Of a stretch of 20,307 nucleotides of DNA, positions 6,007 to 13,362 are shown piece after piece. A program made the translations under genes and the position numbers. Below the pieces are notes generated by a model that worked only from the letters and a program-made list of their open reading frames with translations, was not told the DNA's origin and ran no database searches. Each line of letters starts with the position of its first letter. Within the stretch, counting starts at the first letter, position 1. This DNA is from Succinatimonas sp. UBA6849 (lineage in GTDB: Bacteria; Pseudomonadota; Gammaproteobacteria; Enterobacterales; Succinivibrionaceae): NCBI GenBank assembly GCA_002449335.1, contig DKDL01000124.1, forward strand, positions 1-20,307, in the 5' to 3' direction.

Positions 6007-7704
6007 GTGAAAATCGTACGCCGTGATGTCATTGATGACAGTCATCTAGAAAAATATATTCCAGATCCTGTCATTCGTCAGATACTAGCCAGACGTGGCA
6101 TCAAAACAGAACAGGATGTTACCTGTAAACTTTGTGATATTTTTCATTTCAAAGATTTTCATGACATTGATAAAGCAAGCTCTATCATTGCCGATTCCAT
6201 CGTAAATCAGGAACCTATCTTAGTTGCCGGAGACTATGACGTTGACGGTATCACTGGTACTGCCTTAGGCGTAAGAGGATTAAAAGATTTAGGTGCAAGT
6301 GATGTCACTTACTATGTACCATCTCGTTATGAAGGTGGTTACGGTGTCAGTGAAGAAGCTGTTGATAATGCAATTGAGCATGGTGTCAAGCTTATCCTTA
6401 CTGTGGATAATGGTGTAAGTTGTAAAGAATCTATAGACTACGCCAAATCTCGTGGTCTTAAAGTCGTGATTACAGATCACCATGAGACTCCTGAGGATTT
6501 ACCTTTAGCTGATGCTATTGTTGATCCTAAGTTGCCAGTCGATAAGTTCCCATCTAAAAATCTGTGTGGTGCAGGTGTTTTATTCTACGTATTAGTTGCC
6601 ACTAGAGCCTGTTTAAGAGACAGAGGCTTCTATGAGGGTAGAGCTGTTCCAAAGATAGGTCGTTTCTTAGACTTGGTAGCATTAGGTACCATCGGCGATG
6701 TAATGCAGCTAGATGCTAACAATCGCAAGTTAGTAAAGTACGGTTTTGAAAGAATTCGACGTGGTGAGTGTGTAGTAGGTATTAGAGCTCTAGCTTCATC
6801 ATGTAGAGTTGATTTACCTTCAATTAACTCTGTATCAATTGCCTATGACTTGTGCCCAAGATTAAATGCTCCTGGCAGAATTAAATTAGAGAATAACCCA
6901 GCTGTATCCTTAATGCTTACAGATGATGATACTGAGGCCTGTATCATCGCAAGAGATCTTGAGATGTGTAACAAGCGCCGTGGTGACTATGAGCGCGTGT
7001 TCCTAAAAGAAGCTTGTGAGGATGCTGAAAAACAGGCGGGTAATTCTGCTATCGTGCTTTACAGATCAAACTGGCTGGTAGGTCTTGGTGGTCTTATTGC
7101 AAGCAGAATTAAAGAGAAGTTCTCGGTCCCTTGCTTTGTCTTCTCAGGTACAGGTGACGAGCTATCAGGCTCTGCTCGTTCAGTACCAGGTTTTAGCATT
7201 GTAAAAATCTTACAGACACTCTCTGAGAAAAGTCCTGATCTTTTAATCAGATTTGGAGGCCATGCAATGGCCGCTGGTGCCTCAATTCACAAAGCTAATT
7301 TTGAGAAATTCAAAGATCTTTTCAATGAGGTGGCAACACAGAGTCTAGGACAGCCTGCTGATGATGAGATCTTATCTGATGGCAGTCTGCCTCCTAACTA
7401 TATTACAGTTGCTTTTGCCCGTGATTTAGAAGCTTACGGCCCATGGGGTAATGGTTTTGAAGAGCCTTGCTTTGATGGCGAGTTTACCGTTGAAGATGTA
7501 TTTTTAGTAGCTAATCGCCATCTAAAATTCAAACTGCGTAATGATGATGGTTCTAGCATGAATGCTATTAAGTTAAGAGCAACTCCAAATGAACGTTCTA
7601 TTACTAAGTTCATGCGTGTAAGAGCTGTCTATACTGTAGGTATCAACCACTATATGGGTTCACAAAGACTGGAAATTAAGATCAGTGCTATAGAGCCTGT
7701 TTAG
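6007..7704 (+). CDS. recJ: Single-stranded-DNA-specific exonuclease RecJ
   Basis: 5'-3' ssDNA exonuclease of the DHH superfamily, acting in mismatch, base-excision and RecF repair. 565 residues from GTG (E. coli 577). Visible motifs are GDYDVDG (about 75-81), TVDNGVSC (132-139), the TDHHE motif III (about 156-160), ALGTIGDVM (motif IV), the DHHA1 part with GLGGLIASRI and SGSARSVPGFS, and GGHAMAAGAS (about 417-426); a C-terminal OB domain follows. An upstream in-frame TTG at 5950 would add 19 residues but has no ribosome site. GTG at 6007 has GGGGA in front, and MKIVRRDV resembles the E. coli N-terminus, so it is preferred. Free-standing, not in an obvious operon. Confidence 0.95.
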   Translation: MKIVRRDVIDDSHLEKYIPDPVIRQILARRGIKTEQDVTCKLCDIFHFKDFHDIDKASSIIADSIVNQEPILVAGDYDVDGITGTALGVRGLKDLGASDVTYYVPSRYEGGYGVSEEAVDNAIEHGVKLILTVDNGVSCKESIDYAKSRGLKVVITDHHETPEDLPLADAIVDPKLPVDKFPSKNLCGAGVLFYVLVATRACLRDRGFYEGRAVPKIGRFLDLVALGTIGDVMQLDANNRKLVKYGFERIRRGECVVGIRALASSCRVDLPSINSVSIAYDLCPRLNAPGRIKLENNPAVSLMLTDDDTEACIIARDLEMCNKRRGDYERVFLKEACEDAEKQAGNSAIVLYRSNWLVGLGGLIASRIKEKFSVPCFVFSGTGDELSGSARSVPGFSIVKILQTLSEKSPDLLIRFGGHAMAAGASIHKANFEKFKDLFNEVATQSLGQPADDEILSDGSLPPNYITVAFARDLEAYGPWGNGFEEPCFDGEFTVEDVFLVANRHLKFKLRNDDGSSMNAIKLRATPNERSITKFMRVRAVYTVGINHYMGSQRLEIKISAIEPV

Positions 7705-7718
7705 TCATATCTTTAAAG

Positions 7719-7785
7719 CGTTTTGCTCATTGAGCTTACAAGAATACCGTTGCTGTAAGTTCCCTAAGCTCAATAGAGCAAAACG
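7719..7785. repeat. Long inverted repeat between convergent genes
   Basis: Arms 7719-7738 and 7765-7785 pair over 20 bases with one bulged A (7775). The 26-base interior holds TGTAAG, which can pair with CTTACA at the inner end of the left arm, giving a competing fold. It lies 14 bases after recJ and 25 bases after the convergent gene's stop, so a bidirectional 3'-end hairpin is likely. No U-run follows on either strand. Confidence 0.65.
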
Positions 7786-7810
7786 ATAATCCAAGATAAA
7801 AAGTTATCCA

Positions 7811-8311
7811 CTACTTTGAGATAGTAACTTTTACATTGCCTTTTCTCTTTAAAAGCTCGATTCCGTCACCATCAATGTGACCAATCTTGATTAAATCATC
7901 ACTGTAACGGAAGCTCTTACAAAAGATAGCTACATTCTGCCAAGGCTCATAAATGGTGATATCACCAGGTACTGGTGCAATACCATTCTTTTTCTCTTTA
8001 AGATTTAAAGAAGGCTTTGGGTAAAAGATCTTTTCTGTGGTGTTATTAAAATCCTCAAGTTCAATTTCAAGAGGAAGACGTGACACAAGATCACGTGATG
8101 CTGAATTGTTGATTAAGGTTGCACTAACAGTTTTACCATCAACGGTGATGGTAATCTTTAAAGTTTCATTATCATTTGCTGTCATATTATTAGTCTCACT
8201 TAAAGATACTAAAGAGCTTTGAGCTGTAGCTTCATTTTCAGTAGAGGCAACAGCTGAAGTTGCAGTGCACAAAGCTGTAATCACACTTAAAGTTACAAGA
8301 AAAATCTTCAT
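7811..8311 (-). CDS. Secreted cyclophilin-like-fold protein (DUF369/Cyclophil_like2 type)
   Basis: 166 residues from ATG 8311. A signal peptide (about 1-22, MKIFLVTLSVITALCTATSA, then VAS) is followed by a Ser/Thr/Asn-rich spacer and a single domain (about 50-163). That domain starts KITITVDGKTVSATL and includes RDLVSRLPLEIELEDF, FYPKPSL, PGDITIYEPWQNVAIF and FRYSDDLIKIGHID. This order is typical of the small bacterial cyclophilin-like fold family. The catalytic residues of true cyclophilins are not evident, so peptidyl-prolyl isomerase activity is doubtful. Upstream in-frame ATG 8344 and TTG 8347 exist and no candidate has a good ribosome site; 8311 is chosen because it gives a normal signal-peptide N-region. 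Likely periplasmic. Confidence 0.75.
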   Translation of the reverse strand: MKIFLVTLSVITALCTATSAVASTENEATAQSSLVSLSETNNMTANDNETLKITITVDGKTVSATLINNSASRDLVSRLPLEIELEDFNNTTEKIFYPKPSLNLKEKKNGIAPVPGDITIYEPWQNVAIFCKSFRYSDDLIKIGHIDGDGIELLKRKGNVKVTISK

Positions 8312-8354
8312 AGGCGTATTGGAATTTAACGAAAAAGCAGTCATCAATAGAGAT

Positions 8355-8375
8355 GTGAGCTGTCTGTAAGCTCAC
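8355..8375. repeat. Small hairpin in the leader of the cyclophilin-like gene
   Basis: GTGAGCT and AGCTCAC pair perfectly around 7 bases. On the minus strand the left arm is part of GAGGTGAG, the only purine-rich ribosome-site-like stretch near this gene, so the hairpin could hide it. This is inference. Confidence 0.35.
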
Positions 8376-8520
8376 CTCATACCTCTAGTATCGTGCAAAA
8401 GACTTTTCAAAGAATGTCATTTTCTAGCAAATGAGTGTCAGATTGTGTCAGATAGAGAAAAAGAGCTTGGTTCTTATCAAAAATCCATAAAAAGACACAG
8501 GCAGGTAAAAAACAGATAGG

Positions 8521-8559
8521 TAAAAACAAAAGTCCTGTTAAGTTTTACCTTAACAGGAC
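8521..8559 (-). terminator. Intrinsic terminator of the glucokinase gene
   Basis: On the minus strand 11-base perfect arms (GTCCTGTTAAG with CTTAACAGGAC, loop GTAAAA) are followed directly by TTTTGTTTTTA. It starts 43 bases after the stop at 8603. This is the one canonical intrinsic terminator among the hairpins in this part. Confidence 0.88.
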
Positions 8560-8602
8560 ACAACTACTTTAAAACTCAATTCTTTAAAAAATGATTTGTA
8601 AA

Positions 8603-9340
8603 CTAAATTCTAGTTTTAGCATACATAGCAGCACCGATGATGCCTGCTAAATTTAAGGTCTTAGCTGGAACTACCTTGGTATTTAAGGTTAACTTTGAAG
8701 CATATTTATCAAACTTCTTAGAAACACCACCACCTAAAACGATGAAATCAGGCTGAGTTAAGAATGAAATGTACTCTAGGTACTTGTTCAATCTCTCACC
8801 CCATTCTTTAAACCCAAGATCTTCTTTTTCACGAACAGAGTCAGCACAATAGTGCTCAGCAATATCACCTTTAAATTTGATGTGACCAAATTCAGTATTA
8901 GGGTACATCTGACCATTGATAAAGAGGGCAGATCCGATACCAGTACCAATAGTTAAGAACAGTACTGGACCTTTATAATCTTTTACAGCACCAAAGGTAA
9001 GCTCAGCTAAACCAGCTACATCAGCATCATTTGCTACATAAACCTTCTGACCGACAACAGAGGAAAACAGCTCTTCAACTTTGACATTGATCCATGACTT
9101 ATCAATGTTAGCTGCTGTAAGCACTGTGCCATCAATAACACGAGCAGGAAAACCGCATCCGATTGGACCTTTAAAGCCAATTTGATCTACTAACTGCTTT
9201 AAGGTCTCTGCAACAGCTTCTGGAGTTGCTGGCTGTGGGGTAGGAATTCTAATTCTTTCAGTTTTTAATTCACCGGTCTCTGTATCAACAACAGCTCCTT
9301 TAATACCACTACCGCCAATATCAACACCAAGGATGTCCAT
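8603..9340 (-). CDS. ppgK: Polyphosphate glucokinase (PPGK-type ROK kinase)
   Basis: Cytosolic kinase making glucose 6-phosphate from glucose with polyphosphate and/or ATP as donor. 245 residues from ATG 9340, which has AGGTGG 5 bases before it; an in-frame GTG at 9349 lacks a site. Motifs are GVDIGGSGIKG (5-15, phosphate 1), TPQPATP (34-40), TAANIDKSW (75-83), the catalytic Asp in NDADVAGLAE (104-113), TIGTGIGSALF (130-140), NTEFGH (148-153), VREKEDLGFKEW (169-180) and LGGGVSKK (202-209). TPQPATP, ANxDKSW and NTEFGH are shared with mycobacterial PPGK. The CxCGxxGC zinc motif of ordinary ROK proteins is absent, as in PPGK. Single gene with its own terminator and a repeat-bearing leader. Donor preference cannot be read from sequence. 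Confidence 0.88.
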   Translation of the reverse strand: MDILGVDIGGSGIKGAVVDTETGELKTERIRIPTPQPATPEAVAETLKQLVDQIGFKGPIGCGFPARVIDGTVLTAANIDKSWINVKVEELFSSVVGQKVYVANDADVAGLAELTFGAVKDYKGPVLFLTIGTGIGSALFINGQMYPNTEFGHIKFKGDIAEHYCADSVREKEDLGFKEWGERLNKYLEYISFLTQPDFIVLGGGVSKKFDKYASKLTLNTKVVPAKTLNLAGIIGAAMYAKTRI

Positions 9341-9364
9341 AGTAACCACCTATTTTTAGTTTGT

Positions 9365-9395
9365 TATAAGTTTAATTTGCTATAAGTTTGATTGC
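9365..9395. repeat. Tandem repeat in the ppgK leader
   Basis: TATAAGTTTAATTTGC (9365-9380) is followed directly by TATAAGTTTGATTGC (9381-9395) and then a partial third unit TTATAAATA. It sits just upstream of the ribosome site on the minus strand. Two phased, helical-turn-and-a-half units could be regulator sites. Confidence 0.5.
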
Positions 9396-9660
9396 TTATA
9401 AATACATTGTTTTGATTTTGTAAATTTTATGTTTTGAGTATAGGCAAAAGTTTTAAGTCTTATCTACCTAATTTTTGTTAAATTTTGAAAAATATAGGTT
9501 ATGGCACAAAATAAGAGCGAATTTTTACTTTTTGTACCGAAATTTTGCTTAGGTTAAATATACTGTTAACAAGAATTAGAGCTAGGTTATACAGTTGAAG
9601 CAAACTGTAAGTAAAAGGTGAAAATCATCCTAATTGTGATGATGAATTTTAGTGAATTAA

Positions 9661-9688
9661 AATATATTTAAATTCATTTAAATATATT
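9661..9688. repeat. 28-base perfect AT-rich palindrome
   Basis: 13-base arms AATATATTTAAAT and ATTTAAATATATT separated by TC, about 300 bases before the esterase start. It is made almost only of A and T, so it may be a melting, curvature or nucleoid-protein site as easily as an operator. Confidence 0.6.
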
Positions 9689-9986
9689 AAAAATCAATTT
9701 TAATTTATAAAAATAAATAAGAATATATTTTTATATACCAAAATTGATAGTTAAGGTTAAATTAAAACTGGTAATAAATTACAAATTATTGCAAGTTTAA
9801 ATTTTAAAGTAGCAATCTCTTAAATTCTCATCAAATATCGCCTCGCCTTCAGCATATAAGTCTTAGTGACTCATTTGAACCTACAGATTAAAGACTTTTA
9901 AAAACAGGCTGGCTGATACAGCAAACTCTCTAATTCAAATACAAGACCAATACAACAAGAACATTGAAAATACACAAGGTATATCT

Positions 9987-11051
9987 ATGAATATCATTCC
10001 TTTTAATTCACCTGAAATTGAGTATTGCGGACGCATTGATGACAGAGATCCTCTGCATCCTCAATTTATTTATCCTGCTACTTATTTAAAGTTCCGCTTT
10101 ATCGGCAGTTTTGCCTCTATCAAGATTAAAAATCAGCATCTAGACTGGAATAACTGGCATAACTTCGTAGGTGCCAGAGTTGATGGTGTACAAAAGTGTT
10201 TTCAGCTAAACGATGATGAAAAAAGCACAGTCATTACTTTATTAGAAAAAGATGACACAGAGCGCGAGCATGAAATCCTGTTCTTCAAGCGCATGGACTG
10301 CCATGAGATCACACTAGAGGAGTTAGTTCTCTCTGATAACGCTAAGCTTATTCCATATGAGGAAAAGCCTTGCCTTAAGATGGAGGTTTATGGTGACTCA
10401 GTATCAGCAGGAGAGGTCAGTGAAGCAGTAGATTATGTAGGTAAGGTCGATCCTGTACACGATGGACACTTTTCAAACAGCTACTACTCATATTCATGGA
10501 TGTGCGCAAGAAAGCTGGGTGCTAAACTTCATGATATCGCACAAGGCGGTATTGCGCTGTTAGATAAGACAGGCTGGTTCCACCATCCTGATTACATTGG
10601 TATGGAATCAGTCTATGACAAAGTCCACTACAATCCTTACATCAATCCAGTAACTACCTGGGACTTTTCAAAGTTCCGCCCTCATGTAGTAGTAATTGCC
10701 ATAGGTCAAAATGAGAGTCATCCAAAGGACTTCATAAAAGAAGATCCAAATGGAGAACAAACCATTCTTTGGAAGAATACCTATGAAAAGTTCTTACACC
10801 ATTTAATGGAGATCTATCCTAAGACTCACTTTATCCTAACTACTACAATCCTAGAGCATGACATTAGTGTGGATAAGGCAATTGATGAGGTAGCTTCACG
10901 CTTTAGCTCACCATTAGTACACCGTTTTTATTACAGCAAAAACGGCTGTGGTACTAAAGGTCACGTCAGAATCTCTGAAGCTGATGCTATGAGCGATGAG
11001 CTAGCTTTCTTTATCAGTACTTTACACATTGATATCAATGAGAAAGTGTAA
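9987..11051 (+). CDS. SGNH/GDSL esterase, CE2-like carbohydrate deacetylase
   Basis: 354 residues in two parts: an N-terminal beta-rich domain (about 1-125; FRFIGSFASIKIKN, ARVDG) and an SGNH hydrolase domain (about 130-350). Motifs are YGDSVSAG (nucleophile Ser138), the Gly-rich segment QGGIALL (186-192), the block III-like IGQNE (N242) and GTKGHVRISEADAMSDEL, with catalytic His326. The jelly-roll plus SGNH plan and the YGDSxxxG / GHxxxxEAxxM pattern match carbohydrate esterase family 2, which removes acetyl groups from xylose- or glucose-type sugars. No signal peptide is visible, so it should act in the cytosol on imported acetylated sugars. AAGG lies 8 bases before the ATG. Monocistronic, with a terminator at 11151. 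The exact substrate is unknown. Confidence 0.82.
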   Translation: MNIIPFNSPEIEYCGRIDDRDPLHPQFIYPATYLKFRFIGSFASIKIKNQHLDWNNWHNFVGARVDGVQKCFQLNDDEKSTVITLLEKDDTEREHEILFFKRMDCHEITLEELVLSDNAKLIPYEEKPCLKMEVYGDSVSAGEVSEAVDYVGKVDPVHDGHFSNSYYSYSWMCARKLGAKLHDIAQGGIALLDKTGWFHHPDYIGMESVYDKVHYNPYINPVTTWDFSKFRPHVVVIAIGQNESHPKDFIKEDPNGEQTILWKNTYEKFLHHLMEIYPKTHFILTTTILEHDISVDKAIDEVASRFSSPLVHRFYYSKNGCGTKGHVRISEADAMSDELAFFISTLHIDINEKV

Positions 11052-11086
11052 GGAAAGTTTGTAAGGAAAGTTTGTAAGGAAGTTTT
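11048..11086. repeat. 13-base tandem repeat, three copies, on the esterase stop codon
   Basis: GTAAGGAAAGTTT (11048-11060), the same again (11061-11073) and GTAAGGAAGTTTT (11074-11086). The esterase TAA stop is bases 2-4 of the first copy. The array looks like a recent slippage or duplication event. Each unit resembles a ribosome site but no start codon follows. Confidence 0.75.
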
Positions 11087-11150
11087 AAGGATACTCTGTA
11101 TTGAGAGTCTTGATTGATAGCCTGAAAAGACCTTATGTAAAGTAAGCTAG

Positions 11151-11195
11151 TTGAAGGTGATCTTTTATTTAACATCACCTTCAAAATCTGTTTTT
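11151..11195 (+). terminator. Terminator downstream of the esterase gene
   Basis: Perfect 11-base arms TTGAAGGTGAT (11151-11161) and ATCACCTTCAA (11174-11184) around a 12-base loop, followed after six bases by TTTTT (11191-11195). The stem is good but the U-run is slightly displaced. It separates the esterase from the next operon. Confidence 0.7.
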
Positions 11196-11217
11196 ATATC
11201 AGTGTATTGACTATAAT
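11189..11217 (+). promoter_or_regulatory. Candidate promoter of the orphan-nnr-to-miaA operon
   Basis: A perfect TATAAT (11212-11217) lies 36 bases before the orphan's ATG with TTGAC just upstream; TGTTTT at 11189 is a poor -35 at 17 bases. It follows immediately after the terminator. The -10 is persuasive and the -35 is not. Confidence 0.45.
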
Positions 11218-11253
11218 AAAGACATAGAGACAACACTCAGTTAAGGAAGGCAA

Positions 11254-11706
11254 ATGTCTGAAATATACTGTATCAGTTATTCTGATTTTGGATATTTACT
11301 TACAGAAAAAGACTGGTCTATTAAGATTCAAAAATTAAAAGACTACGACTTTGAGGTATATGAGGATCTGTTAACCTCAGAAGGAATCACACTTAAACGT
11401 CGTTTTTTAGGCAGTGTGCCTGACCTTTTTGAAAACAGTTCTGATTTTAAATCAGAGCCTGAACTTCCTTGCGATATTGACAGATTTCTTATGACCCACA
11501 ACGGTATAGAAGCGGTAGTTGTAGGTTCTTATGATTTTGAGAGATTGTTCAGAGATAAAACTAAAGATGAGTTTGGTTTTGTCAAAGTAGATAAAGCACT
11601 AATTGACTGTAATCTGTACTCATCTGAAGATCTTGCTGAGGATATGGTGTTGTTAGCATCAAATGGTATTGATTTGAACAGTACTGATAATCTTTCAAAC
11701 ACATAA
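11254..11706 (+). CDS. Orphan acidic protein, first gene of the nnr operon
   Basis: 150 residues, not recognised. No signal peptide or membrane span. It is acidic, with mixed strands and helices (YCISYSDFGYLLTEKDW, FEVYEDLLTSEGI, VVVGSYDFERLF, SSEDLAEDMVLLASNGIDL). AAGGAAGG stands 3-10 bases before the ATG, a strong ribosome site. It ends 38 bases before nnr with no terminator between, so it probably leads the transcript that runs to miaA. Codon use looks like its neighbours. A small cytosolic protein of unknown role; the strong ribosome site and operon position support it being a real gene. Confidence 0.7.
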   Translation: MSEIYCISYSDFGYLLTEKDWSIKIQKLKDYDFEVYEDLLTSEGITLKRRFLGSVPDLFENSSDFKSEPELPCDIDRFLMTHNGIEAVVVGSYDFERLFRDKTKDEFGFVKVDKALIDCNLYSSEDLAEDMVLLASNGIDLNSTDNLSNT

Positions 11707-11744
11707 CGAATTAACAAAGCAAAGCTATTTTTGATGGAGTATTT

Positions 11745-13307
11745 ATGGAACAGCTCCCATTAGAAGTTTATACAAGTGATGAAGTTAAATTCATCGAAGC
11801 AGAGCATGCTAAAGAGCATAACGGTCACTGCTTTGACTTGATGCAACAGGCTGGTAAAGCTGTTTTTGACTTTATTGTAAGGGAATGTGCACAAGCTAAA
11901 GATGTGTGGATCTTTTGCGGTAAGGGCAATAACGGTGGTGACGGTTATATCGTTGCAAACTTGTTATTAGAAAATTCCATCAATCATAGAGTCTTTGCAA
12001 CTGGTGTTCCGCATGAGGGAACAGAAGCTAGTATTGCTTATGAGTACTATGTACGACAGGGCGGTATTGTAGAGTATGAACTGCCAAATCATGGGCAACT
12101 GCCTGATGATGGCATCATCGCTTACAGTGCTCCTGATGTAATTGTAGATGCTCTGTTAGGTACAGGTACCAATTCCTCTCCAAAAGGCGATATGGCAAAA
12201 TGGATTGCCTATATTAATCAGTTAAATACCTATGTTGTAAGTATTGATATTCCATCAGGCGTTATTGCTGATACAGGAAGTGTTCCTGGCATGTGTGTAA
12301 GTGCAGATGCTACTGTATGTATGCTAGCTTTAAAACCAGGTCTGTTCACATCTGATGCTGTCGACTTTGTAGGTAAATTAGAATTTGCTCCCTTAGGAGT
12401 TCAATCCTACAGCTACTATGATGTCTTTGACTATTCAAAGACTACCTATCCAGTGCCAATCATGAGAGTAGCTTATAAAGATATTAAGCCTCAGCTGCCT
12501 GTACGTTTTCCTTCTTTTAATAAAGGCGATAACGGTAAAGTTCTGATTATTGCAGGAGCCTCAGGTTTTGGAGGAGCTGCAATCTTATGTGGAACAGGTG
12601 CTCTAAGAGCAGGTGCAGGTTTAGTTAAAGTAGCCCTTGAAAAGGATAATTATCAGGCGCTGCTAAGTGTAAGACCAGAGCTTATGACTGTGGATTTAAA
12701 CTCAGCAGAATCTTTACAGAAAGCTATCGACTGGGCTGATGTGATTGCTGTAGGTCCTGGTCTTGGGGTTAATGAGAGAACTCAAAGAATATTAGATACT
12801 TTAGATGATGTTATAGACAAATACGTAGTCTATGATGCTGATGCACTAAATGTTTTAGCAAAATACGAGGATAAGTTCTATAACGAAAACCGCGTGATTA
12901 CTCCACATCCAGGTGAGGCTGCCAGACTTTTAGGCTGCACTGTTGAAGCTATTAACGCAGACAGATTAGGCTCATGCTATAAGTTATGGCAAAAATTCGG
13001 TGGCGTCGTGCTTTTAAAAGGCGCTGGTACTGTAGTTTGTGACGGTAACAGATTATCTATCATCAATGAAGGATCACCAGCTTTAGCAACGGGTGGTTCA
13101 GGTGATCTCTTAACCGGTGTTATTGCCTCTTTAATTGCTCAGGGCTTAGGTCTTGAGATGGGCGTAATTGTAGGTGCTTGTATTCATGCTAAAGCAGGTG
13201 CAATTTGCGGTCAGAAAGAAGGTGTAATTGGTACACTGCCTTTAGATGTAAGTAAATATGTAAGGGAACTTGTAAACGGCAGAGATGAGAGCGCTCAGCC
13301 TTTATAA
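11745..13307 (+). CDS. nnr: Bifunctional NAD(P)HX epimerase/dehydratase Nnr
   Basis: Repairs hydrated NAD(P)H: the N-terminal domain interconverts R/S-NAD(P)HX and the C-terminal domain dehydrates S-NAD(P)HX using ADP. 520 residues (E. coli 515). The epimerase part (about 1-220) shows LMQQAGKAV, CGKGNNGGDGY (58-68), DALLGTG (135-141) and DIPSGV (168-173). The ribokinase-like dehydratase part (about 240-510) shows KGDNGKVLIIAGASGFGGA (260-278), VGPGLG, YDADALNVLA (363-372), TPHPGEAARLL (386-396), VLLKGAGTVV and the catalytic ALATGGSGDLLTG (446-458). GGAG lies 5 bases before the ATG. Followed by tsaE as in E. coli. Confidence 0.96.
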   Translation: MEQLPLEVYTSDEVKFIEAEHAKEHNGHCFDLMQQAGKAVFDFIVRECAQAKDVWIFCGKGNNGGDGYIVANLLLENSINHRVFATGVPHEGTEASIAYEYYVRQGGIVEYELPNHGQLPDDGIIAYSAPDVIVDALLGTGTNSSPKGDMAKWIAYINQLNTYVVSIDIPSGVIADTGSVPGMCVSADATVCMLALKPGLFTSDAVDFVGKLEFAPLGVQSYSYYDVFDYSKTTYPVPIMRVAYKDIKPQLPVRFPSFNKGDNGKVLIIAGASGFGGAAILCGTGALRAGAGLVKVALEKDNYQALLSVRPELMTVDLNSAESLQKAIDWADVIAVGPGLGVNERTQRILDTLDDVIDKYVVYDADALNVLAKYEDKFYNENRVITPHPGEAARLLGCTVEAINADRLGSCYKLWQKFGGVVLLKGAGTVVCDGNRLSIINEGSPALATGGSGDLLTGVIASLIAQGLGLEMGVIVGACIHAKAGAICGQKEGVIGTLPLDVSKYVRELVNGRDESAQPL

Positions 13308-13362
13308 AGACAGGTATTAACACAGGTCAATAAAAGATTAGTAAACAAAAGTAAAAAAGACC

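Larger units (their letters stand above)
9341..9986. other. Long AT-rich divergent intergenic region
   Basis: About 646 bases between divergent ppgK and the SGNH esterase gene. No coding sequence or recognisable RNA. It holds a tandem repeat in the ppgK leader (9365-9395), TACAGTT/AACTGTA arms (9590-9609), ATCATC/GATGAT arms near 9620-9650, and a 28-base AT palindrome (9661-9688). Such density suggests regulation, but the very high AT content raises the chance rate of dyads. Confidence 0.5.

Noticed and set aside
6289..6483. Minus-strand frame inside recJ
   Set aside because: Lies opposite the conserved DHH motifs of recJ.
8037..8222. Plus-strand frame opposite the cyclophilin-like gene
   Set aside because: Antisense to a recognisable domain; no supporting signals.
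9858..9897. AAGTCTT/AAGACTT arms in the esterase leader as a possible riboswitch or attenuator
   Set aside because: Only 7 bases of pairing with a loop of about 26 bases; no known riboswitch core seen.
11529..11717. Minus-strand frame opposite the orphan 150-residue gene
   Set aside because: The sense frame has a strong ribosome site and promoter; this one has neither.
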